Assembly (NCBI GenBank): GCA_014237855.1 | Contig: JABACD010000001.1 | Location: 248,001 to 312,000, forward strand | DNA from: Planctomycetota bacterium | GTDB taxonomy: Bacteria > Planctomycetota > UBA1135 > GCA-002686595 | Direction: 5' to 3' | DNA: 64,000 nucleotides | Shown: piece after piece, positions 36,598 to 43,115 of the stretch | Layout of the letters: every line of letters begins with the position of its first letter | How positions within the stretch are numbered: the stretch's first letter is position 1 | The notes under the pieces: generated by a model | Seen by the model: only the letters and a program-made list of their open reading frames with translations | The model's database searches: none | Told to the model about the DNA's origin: nothing | Translations under genes and position numbers: made by a program

Positions 36598-37844
36598 CCG
36601 GAAACCTCCTGCCTGGCCACCATGAGCGGAGCTACCTCCTCCATGAAAGCCCGCATATTTCGCATGACTCGCGCCGAGTCATGATTGAAGAAGTCGAACC
36701 AGAGCATCAGCCGGTCCTCAGGATGAAAGCGCTCGGCCATTTGATCGGCGACTTCCTGGACATTTCCCACCAGGGCATTGTTTGCAGCGCCTGAGACCTT
36801 CTTGGGGTCGATCGTCCCTTCCAGGGCATGCCAGTACTCACCAAGCGCCCGAGTGGCCTCGTCTTGAGCAGCGAGGCTGCGCTCTTCATCGGAGAGACCT
36901 TCCTCGTGGTTGAGGAAGACGAAAACGGTTCGAGGCATGTAGGTACGCTGCCAGTCACCGCCCGAGGGATGGTACTTCTCCCTCAGCCTCGAGTGTGTCC
37001 CCTCGATTATTTCTGAACTCGTGATCGAGAGGTTGAACACCTGCACCGGCATGAACTTGTTGACGTACTCCTGGAGGGCGGGGTCGTGTGAGCCGATCAC
37101 GGGCTGCAAGAGCTCACGCCGAAAGTCCTGGGGGATCAGCTTGATCTCCTCGAAGACCCAGCGCTTGGCCACGTCCACCGAATCAGGCCTGGCCTCCAAA
37201 GCATCGCGCTCCATCGCGGCCTCCTGAACTCGCTGCCAGTCCTCATCGCTACGGAAGTTGGCCCGAGTGAAGCTCTGAGCAGGAACGTCCTCACTACTCA
37301 GGACCTCTCCCGAGAGGAGGCGCAAGAAGATCTCCGCGGCCTCCTTGAGGATCAACCCCTTGAGTGCTGGCCAGGCAGCCTCCTCGACCCCATCCCGAGG
37401 CACAATCCCGCTTGCAAAGTTCATGAACTCGAAGCGCCCCAGGGCGAAGCCGTAGTTCAGCCGGCGCCGCTCCTTTGGGTCGATGCCATGCAAGGTCAGG
37501 AAGGTCGCCGCTCGCTCGGCGTGAGCAATCGGCCCTCCCATACAGACGATGTTGCTGATAGCCGATCCGACCTCGATCTTCTTCGTGCGGGCAAACACCC
37601 GTGTTGCCAGCTGCAGGATGTCCGCGTTGAGCCCAACCTCACCCTTCCAGTGAGGGATGACCGGCTTGCGGTTACGCTTTTGAACCTCCGAGGAGAGGTG
37701 CGACTCGGCTATCCAGGCAGTACCGAACCCCAGCTCATCAGCCAGCTCGACCTGCTCGAAGAAGTTACGGAACATCTGCGCCTCATCCGGAAGGTCGCCC
37801 CCCACAGGTGTGTGGCAGATACTGAAGAAGACGTCGTACTTCAC
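36594..37844 (-). CDS. Luciferase-like (LLM) flavin-dependent monooxygenase
   Basis: This 416-residue member of the bacterial-luciferase/F420-FMN TIM-barrel superfamily shows the conserved N-terminal block (FFEQVELADELGFGTAWIAE), SHLSSE, and VGSAISNIVCMGG with AERAATFLTLHG. LLM enzymes use FMNH2 (or F420) from a separate reductase; some are type II Baeyer-Villiger monooxygenases. GTG 37844 (protein MKYDVFFSICHTP) is chosen, 8 bases after the SDR stop; the in-frame ATG at 37994 lies inside the SDR gene. Its position directly before the asparaginase-like gene suggests consecutive reactions. The substrate (kynurenine) is inferred. Confidence 0.8.
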   Translation of the reverse strand: MKYDVFFSICHTPVGGDLPDEAQMFRNFFEQVELADELGFGTAWIAESHLSSEVQKRNRKPVIPHWKGEVGLNADILQLATRVFARTKKIEVGSAISNIVCMGGPIAHAERAATFLTLHGIDPKERRRLNYGFALGRFEFMNFASGIVPRDGVEEAAWPALKGLILKEAAEIFLRLLSGEVLSSEDVPAQSFTRANFRSDEDWQRVQEAAMERDALEARPDSVDVAKRWVFEEIKLIPQDFRRELLQPVIGSHDPALQEYVNKFMPVQVFNLSITSSEIIEGTHSRLREKYHPSGGDWQRTYMPRTVFVFLNHEEGLSDEERSLAAQDEATRALGEYWHALEGTIDPKKVSGAANNALVGNVQEVADQMAERFHPEDRLMLWFDFFNHDSARVMRNMRAFMEEVAPLMVARQEVSG

Positions 37845-37852
37845 GATGAGAA

Positions 37853-38650
37853 CTAGATGGACTTCAGGCGGCCACCATCGACCGGAATGGAGTGCCCTCG
37901 AATGTAGGCAGCTGCGGGTGAGGCCAGGAAGGCAATGGCCTCGGCTGTTTCTTCGGGCTGTGCAAGGCGCCCCTCGGGTATCTGGGCAATCCAACCCGAG
38001 CGCACATCATCGACACTCTTCCCGAGGCGGTCGGCCGTGGCCGCACCGAGTGACCCCAGGCGCTCGGTGTCGGTAAAGCCAGGCAACACGTTGTTGATGG
38101 TGACCCCGGGAGGCAACTCACTGGAGAGCGTCTTGGCCCAGGAAGCGACCGAAGCTCGTGTCAGATTACTGACGCCAAGGTTCGGGATCGGCTCACGGAC
38201 CGAGGTAGAGAGGACATTGATGATCCGGCCGTAGCCACCCTCGCGCATCCCCGGCAGGAGCTTCTGCACAAGCAGATGGGAGCAGAAGAGATGGCGTCCC
38301 AGCGCGATCTCCATGGCTGAGGTTTCTGCGGCCAGCAGCGGACCACCAGGAGGGCCCCCGGAGTTGTTGATCAATATCTGGATCGTCGGCGCATTGGCAA
38401 TGAGGTCATCGATCACCTCACCCAGCGCCTGGCGGTCGTCGAGGTCAGCGGAGATGACCCGAGCTGTCCCTCCAGCTGCGGACAGGTCTGCAGCAAGCTC
38501 TTCGAGGGAGTCGACTGAGCGCGCCAGGAGGCTCACCTCAGCCCCTCGGCTGGCGAGCAAGATCGCAGTAGCGCGACCGATTCCCTTGCTCGCACCACAG
38601 ACGAGTGCATGCTTGCCATCGAGGCGCAGATGGTCGTAGGCGTTATTCAT
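37853..38650 (-). CDS. Atypical short-chain dehydrogenase/reductase-fold protein
   Basis: The 265-residue protein has a clear Rossmann motif VCGASKGIGRATA and NNSGGPPGG in place of NNAG. At the catalytic site, the canonical Y-x-x-x-K is replaced by S-N-L-T-R (GVSNLTRASVASWAKTL), so the usual Tyr and Lys are both missing, as in a known divergent SDR subgroup. The C-terminal IRGHSIPVDGGRLKSI is typical. ATG 38650 overlaps the TDO stop by 4 bases. Its task in the operon is unknown; non-standard chemistry or a cofactor-binding helper role is possible. Confidence 0.82.
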   Translation of the reverse strand: MNNAYDHLRLDGKHALVCGASKGIGRATAILLASRGAEVSLLARSVDSLEELAADLSAAGGTARVISADLDDRQALGEVIDDLIANAPTIQILINNSGGPPGGPLLAAETSAMEIALGRHLFCSHLLVQKLLPGMREGGYGRIINVLSTSVREPIPNLGVSNLTRASVASWAKTLSSELPPGVTINNVLPGFTDTERLGSLGAATADRLGKSVDDVRSGWIAQIPEGRLAQPEETAEAIAFLASPAAAYIRGHSIPVDGGRLKSI

Positions 38651-39771
38651 GCGTCGGATTCCTTCGATGCGTGGAAGCCGTAGAACTCGGAGTTCGACAG
38701 CTCAGGCAAGGCCTTGCGGGGTAAGAGAATGGTGCGCACCGTCCAGAGGTCTGTGAAGATGCGGTACTTGAGGGTGCCCTCGAGGTAGTCGACACCAGAA
38801 GAGCCGCCGGTCCCCATGCGGCGCCCAATGACACGCTCCACCATGCGCACGTGGCGCGTTCGGAAGAGAACCATCAACTCCTCGAGGTCTACGATCGCGT
38901 CAATCAGGGTGCGAGGCCAGGCGAGCAAGGGGAGCTCACGATAGGACTCGATGAACAAGAGGGCGCAACGGACTCGAGAGCGCACCTGGCGACCATCCCC
39001 GGCAATATCCGTGGCCCGCAGGAAGGCTTGGGTCTCATCGAGAGACTTGCGTAAGCGCTGGGTCGCCTCCTCCGCGGTGACCGTGCCCTGACTGCCGTAG
39101 ATTCGAGCCTGGCTCTCATGATGTGCGCTCTGTGCTGCCAGGTACTCCTCGATAAAAGACTCAATGACCTCAGGGTCCCCGGGGTCCCGTGGGACCGAGG
39201 CCCGGATCGGCGTCCGGTAGAGCCATTCGTTGAGTGCATCCGCAAGGCTGCTCTCTTTCATTGCCGCCTGCAGACTTTGCATGGCTACCTTGCCGCCGCT
39301 TGAGTCATCGGCCAGCTCGTAAATAGCGCGAACCGGATCGCCAAAACCGGAGGACTCTCGTTGAGCGGGATCCAGCCCGAGCAAGATCTCGAGTTCGCGT
39401 AACTGGTAGGACTGGAAACCACTTGCCGGAACCAGCTTGTCGCGAAAGGCAAGAAAGTCCTGTGGAGTGAGGGTCTCCATGACCGCCCACTGACTCATGC
39501 TGTGCTCGAAGATCTTGGCCACGCGCTGCAGGTGACGTACGACGAGCGGAACGCTCTCTTCCTGCACCAGTTCGGCCGAGACCGCATCCCGTGCCAACCG
39601 GACCTCCCGCAAGACGAGCTTGAACCAGAGCTCGAAGACCTGGTGCACGATGATGAAGTGCAGTTCGTCAGCGCTCGGCTCCTCTCCATCCGGCAGGCCA
39701 TCCTGCAGTGAGAGCAATTGCTCGAGGCCCAGATAATCCCAATAAGTGGGCTTTTGCTTGCTCGTAGGCAT
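38647..39771 (-). CDS. kynA: Tryptophan 2,3-dioxygenase
   Basis: This 374-residue heme dioxygenase opens the indole ring of L-tryptophan to N-formylkynurenine. Family blocks: YWDYLGLEQLLSLQDG, DELHFIIVHQVFELWFKL (with the active-site His), SGFQSYQLRELE, and the C-terminal heme-ligand region RHVRMVERVIGRRMGTGGSS then DYLEGTLKYRIFTDLW. The length is longer than some bacterial TDOs because of an insert near residues 190-215. The ATG has GAGGG in its leader. It is the first committed step of the pathway encoded by this operon. Confidence 0.96.
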   Translation of the reverse strand: MPTSKQKPTYWDYLGLEQLLSLQDGLPDGEEPSADELHFIIVHQVFELWFKLVLREVRLARDAVSAELVQEESVPLVVRHLQRVAKIFEHSMSQWAVMETLTPQDFLAFRDKLVPASGFQSYQLRELEILLGLDPAQRESSGFGDPVRAIYELADDSSGGKVAMQSLQAAMKESSLADALNEWLYRTPIRASVPRDPGDPEVIESFIEEYLAAQSAHHESQARIYGSQGTVTAEEATQRLRKSLDETQAFLRATDIAGDGRQVRSRVRCALLFIESYRELPLLAWPRTLIDAIVDLEELMVLFRTRHVRMVERVIGRRMGTGGSSGVDYLEGTLKYRIFTDLWTVRTILLPRKALPELSNSEFYGFHASKESDA

Positions 39772-39807
39772 GGTTTCCCTCGCTCCCGGATTTGCTTGGG
39801 AGACCGG

Positions 39808-40401
39808 TCAATCGCTGTAGCAGAGACTCTTGTGCTTCTTGACGTAACCCTGGCCGCCTTCAATCGGCTCGAAGACATTACTGCCGTTCATCTCCCCACC
39901 ATAGACATGAATGGTGACCGCTGTCTCCGACTTGGGATTCTCGATCACATGATGATCATGCGGGGGGATCAATGCGCCGGCTTCACCCAGGCAGGCTCGC
40001 TGCTCCTTGCAGACCTCAAAGAGAACCTCGTCTTCGCTGGAGCTGGGGCTCATCTCGTAGGAGGTCACGTGAATCTCACCCTGGTAGACGCACTCCACAC
40101 ACCACATGTCGTCGTGATCATGGATCGGCGTCCCCTGACCTTCACCCCAGATCATGGCGACGACGGAGTAGCGACCATCGGGATCCAGGTGCAGCAGGCG
40201 TCGACCATAGCCGTTCTCGCATGGCTGAAGCACGTCTTCTGAGAGCACGAACTCCCCCGCCCTGACCGTCTCGATCAGCGCGTCCTTGACGGAGGCCGTG
40301 ATCGACTCGAAACAGCCCTCGTCCGCGGCCTCGTCGAGGCGCTTGATGAGAGCCTGGGTCCTGGATTCTGATTCCGGCATGGGGTCATCGTATCCAGCCA
40401 T
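39808..40401 (-). CDS. Cysteine-dioxygenase-type cupin protein
   Basis: The 197-residue cupin is related to cysteine/3-mercaptopropionate dioxygenases. Predicted iron ligands are His94 and His96 (GTPIHDHDDMWCVE) and a third His at about 151 (HHVIENP). RRLLHLDPDGRYSVVAMIWG matches the bacterial CDO-like group. ATG 40401 is used; ATG 40380 (MPESESRTQ) is equally possible. It is the first gene of the tryptophan operon, divergent from the YceH gene. It is not of the 3-hydroxyanthranilate-dioxygenase (HAAO) cupin type as far as I can see, so its role in the pathway is unexplained. Confidence 0.75.
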   Translation of the reverse strand: MAGYDDPMPESESRTQALIKRLDEAADEGCFESITASVKDALIETVRAGEFVLSEDVLQPCENGYGRRLLHLDPDGRYSVVAMIWGEGQGTPIHDHDDMWCVECVYQGEIHVTSYEMSPSSSEDEVLFEVCKEQRACLGEAGALIPPHDHHVIENPKSETAVTIHVYGGEMNGSNVFEPIEGGQGYVKKHKSLCYSD

Positions 40402-40474
40402 TCAACGCAGGGAAACCCTCCCCCCCTGAGAGGCAGACTTGCGGGCCTACCGGTGCTCCAGGCACACTACAGCC

Positions 40475-41164
40475 ATGGAAGAGATCGTACCCCTGGAGCC
40501 CAACGAGGCGCGCATTCTCGGCGTCCTGGTCGAGAAGGAGCTGACGACTCCTGACCAGTACCCACTATCGTTGAATGCCACGACCGCTGGCTGCAACCAG
40601 AAGTCCAATCGCTCCCCCGTGCTGAACCTCAGCGAGACAGAAGTCCAGATGCAACTGGACAAGCTCGTGGTTGCAGGCCTGGTCGGCCGGGTTCACCCCG
40701 CCAGCAGCCGAGTCGAGCGCTTTCGGCACAACTTTCGAGAGCACTACGAGCTCGACTCCACCAAGGCTGCCATTCTTGCGGAGCTGATGATGCGCGGACC
40801 ACAAAGCCGCGGAGACCTTCGCACCAGGGTCAACCGCATGTCATCAGTGGAGAATCTGGAGCTCCTCGCAGCCAACCTTGATCCTCTGATCAAGAGAGGC
40901 TTGGTCAGGCGCATCCCACCGGCAGCTGGCTCTCGAGCCGAACGCTTCGCCCAGTGCCTCGCCCCCGATGCTCATCCCCTCGAGGCGACGCCACAGGCCG
41001 ACATGGCTGCTGGAACGACAGCCCGGGCTCCCAGATCCACTCCTCCTGATGATGCCGTCGCCATGCTCGAGAAGCGCGTCACCAGGCTCGAGCGGCAGCT
41101 GGCCGACCTCGCGGAAAAACTGGGTGAGCCGATCGAGAGCGGTGACGGCTCCCTCGAGAACTGA
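40475..41164 (+). CDS. YceH-family (DUF480) winged-helix protein
   Basis: This 229-residue protein has the YceH/UPF0502 core: LEPNEARILGVLVEKELTTPDQYPLSL, NQKSNRSPVLNLSE, then RGPQSRGDLRTRVNRM in the second winged-helix domain. A C-terminal coiled-coil-like segment (MLEKRVTRLERQLADLAEKL) is present. ATG 40475 places the conserved start at residue 1. Function is poorly known. It is divergent from the tryptophan operon with a 73-bp gap, but nothing shows it regulates that operon. Confidence 0.88.
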   Translation: MEEIVPLEPNEARILGVLVEKELTTPDQYPLSLNATTAGCNQKSNRSPVLNLSETEVQMQLDKLVVAGLVGRVHPASSRVERFRHNFREHYELDSTKAAILAELMMRGPQSRGDLRTRVNRMSSVENLELLAANLDPLIKRGLVRRIPPAAGSRAERFAQCLAPDAHPLEATPQADMAAGTTARAPRSTPPDDAVAMLEKRVTRLERQLADLAEKLGEPIESGDGSLEN

Positions 41165-41201
41165 CCAACCGCCTTCTCGAGAAGACCGCCTGGTCGCCCT
41201 C

Positions 41202-42005
41202 TCAAGTGCCAGCTTGCGCCTCAGAGGCGTTCAGCAGCTCGAGCAGCTCGGCCGCCACCGAGATGGCAATGGCCGAGGGTTCCTTTGACGTCTTCGAGGC
41301 GCCAATTGGACAGCGCACCGTCGCGAGCTGCTCAGCGCTGAATCCACGCTCACCCAGGCGATCCTGGAACCGCTTCCACTTGCGGTCAGAGCCGATGAGC
41401 CCCACGTAGGGAAAACAGCCCCGGCGAAGAGCCTGCTCCAGCACCCTGAGATCGAGAGCATGGTCATGGGTCATGATCAAGACCAGGGCATCTTCACTCA
41501 GGCCATCGATCTCTTCCTCGGGGTCGTCGACACATAGGATCGACCAGCTACGCTCCTGGGGTAGCTGTGGCCGGATCTCCTCCTCGACGCGGCTATCGAT
41601 CAGCTGCACATCTGCCGCGAGGTAGGGCTGCAGGCCGGCCAGAGACTGAGCCACATGGCCAGCCCCGAAGATGACGACCTGACGCCGAGCCCAGGAATAG
41701 GTCTCGTAGAAGAGCGCCACCTTGCCCCCACAGCACTGACCGGTCTTCTCGGCCAGGGGATACTCACGACTCTCCGTCAGTCGACCACCGCGCTCGAGGA
41801 GCTCGGTAGCGTGCTCGATTGCCATCAGCTCGAGCCTTCCCCCACCGATCGTTCCCCAGGCAAGCTCGCCATCAGCGACGATCAGACGGGCCCCGGTCTC
41901 CCGAGGTGCCGAGCCCAAAACCTCGGTGACCACGACCACTGCACAGGGCCTGCCCTCAGCGTGCAGTGCCGAGAGTGCCTCGAACCAGGTAATCCCATGC
42001 TCCAT
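41202..42005 (-). CDS. xdhC: XdhC/CoxI-family molybdoenzyme maturation protein
   Basis: This 267-residue protein has the XdhC_CoxI N-terminal domain (VTEVLGSAPRETGARLIV, GTIGGGRLE, GQCCGGKV). The Rossmann-type C-terminal domain follows (VVIFGAGHVAQSLAGL, MTHDHALDLRVLEQAL, YVGLIGSDRKW, CPIGASKTSKEPSAIAISVAAEL). Such proteins insert sulfurated molybdenum cofactor into xanthine dehydrogenase-type enzymes. No molybdoenzyme is encoded in the window, so the client is elsewhere. Confidence 0.9.
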   Translation of the reverse strand: MEHGITWFEALSALHAEGRPCAVVVVTEVLGSAPRETGARLIVADGELAWGTIGGGRLELMAIEHATELLERGGRLTESREYPLAEKTGQCCGGKVALFYETYSWARRQVVIFGAGHVAQSLAGLQPYLAADVQLIDSRVEEEIRPQLPQERSWSILCVDDPEEEIDGLSEDALVLIMTHDHALDLRVLEQALRRGCFPYVGLIGSDRKWKRFQDRLGERGFSAEQLATVRCPIGASKTSKEPSAIAISVAAELLELLNASEAQAGT

Positions 42006-42073
42006 CTGTAAGAGCCTACCCGGTACAGAGCCGGCTGTGGACTAGATCCATCCCGTCCATGAGGGCCCCGGGT

Positions 42074-42149
42074 TGGTGGGCGATACTGGACTCGAACCAG
42101 TAACCTCCACGCTGTGAACATGGCACTCTACCAATTGAGTTAATCGCCC
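42074..42149 (-). tRNA. tRNA-Val (anticodon CAC)
   Basis: Read on the minus strand, the 7-bp acceptor stem GGGCGAT pairs with ATCGCCC, followed by A and an encoded CCA (42074-42076). The D-arm has AATTGGTA. The anticodon stem CCATG/CGTGG encloses loop TTCACAG, giving anticodon CAC. The T-arm loop contains GGTTCGAGTCC. All four arms fold. Confidence 0.93.
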
Positions 42150-42161
42150 GGCGGGCCGCAA

Positions 42162-42190
42162 ACTCTAGTTCGAGGCCCACCCGCTGGCAA
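42162..42190 (-). promoter_or_regulatory. Sigma-70-type promoter for tRNA-Val
   Basis: On the minus strand, TTGCCA (42185-42190) and TAGAGT (42162-42167) are separated by exactly 17 bases and end 12 bases before the tRNA 5' end. Confidence 0.6.
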
Positions 42191-42243
42191 GGCTTGGGAG
42201 AGCGAAAGCCGGGCCTGCCCCCCCCCGGGAGAGGGCAGTTGAG

Positions 42244-42918
42244 CTAGTCCTCGGTCTCCAGGTCCCGCTTGCCAAAGGTGCCCTTGAGGATATCCCCCAA
42301 CCGGGCCTCGGCCCGACGCAGCAGCATCCTCACGGCATCCTCGCTACGACCGTCCATCTGCACCCCGGCCTGCCTCAGGGTCAATCCCTGGAAGAACACC
42401 AGGGTGATCGCCTTACGGTGGTCATCAGAGAGCTCAGCCAGAGCCTCCCGCACCATGTCGAAGTCCTCCTCACGCTGGACCTGCATGGTGACCGTCAGGT
42501 CATCTGCGGGGGGTTCGATGCGCTTGATCTCCTCGCTCCCCTCCGCGGGAACCTCCATCGAACGCTCCTTGGAGAGGTCGCGCTTGCCCGCCGAATAGAA
42601 CTCTGCCCGGTCACGAATCTTGTTCTGCAAGATCTGGATCAGCCAGCGCAGCAAGCTGCCTTCGCCGCGATAGGTGTAGTTTCCAAAGTCCCGATGGGCC
42701 TCACGAAAGGTCGTCTGGGCAAGGTCAACAGGCTCCTCCTTGGAGCGGAGACGCGCGCCGAGCCGCCGCCGTGCCACATCAAGCATGGTCTGGTAGTGAC
42801 GAGCGAAGAGCTCGTTGAGGGCCTCGACGTCACCCGACTGCGCCTTGTCAACAAGGCGCTTGGTCTCATCGGTCAGTTCATCCCCGTTGAATGGGGTCTG
42901 TCTTTCTGTCTCTGTCAT
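42244..42918 (-). CDS. ECF-type RNA polymerase sigma factor (planctomycete style)
   Basis: This 224-residue sigma-70-family factor has region 2 with DLAQTTFREAHRDFGNYTYRG and LLRWLIQILQNKIRDRAEF. Region 4 holds LSDDHRKAITLVFFQGLTLR and GRSEDAVRMLLRRAEARL. The central linker is long and acidic. The wording resembles the large ECF group common in Planctomycetota. No anti-sigma gene is adjacent. Target promoters are unknown. Confidence 0.85.
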   Translation of the reverse strand: MTETERQTPFNGDELTDETKRLVDKAQSGDVEALNELFARHYQTMLDVARRRLGARLRSKEEPVDLAQTTFREAHRDFGNYTYRGEGSLLRWLIQILQNKIRDRAEFYSAGKRDLSKERSMEVPAEGSEEIKRIEPPADDLTVTMQVQREEDFDMVREALAELSDDHRKAITLVFFQGLTLRQAGVQMDGRSEDAVRMLLRRAEARLGDILKGTFGKRDLETED

Positions 42919-43115
42919 TGCTCTACCAGGAGCCTCTAATTGGCCCCGAGATCATGCCCGAAGGATAGTCCACCCCGGCAAGGGAATGCGATGGAATGAG
43001 GATCATCCTGGAGGTAGAGGCAAAAAGTGGCTGAACAAGGAGCCCTGCGGGAGCCCCCAGATGCACCATGGAGAGTCAGCGAGGATCACCACCACCACCT
43101 GTAACCAACCTGTGA

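Larger units (their letters stand above)
30587..40401 (-). other. Ten-gene tryptophan/aminophenol catabolic operon
   Basis: Ten minus-strand genes are read from 40401 down to 30587 in this order: cupin, TDO, SDR, luciferase-like monooxygenase, asparaginase-II-like, ALDH, APD beta, APD alpha-RidA fusion, KynB, ArsC-like. Four junctions are 4-base stop/start overlaps (38647-38650, 36594-36597, 35431-35434, 33052-33055); the others are gaps of about 8-36 bases. The tight packing argues for one transcript. Upper genes make kynurenine from tryptophan. Lower genes match the 2-aminophenol meta-cleavage pathway. Confidence 0.85.
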
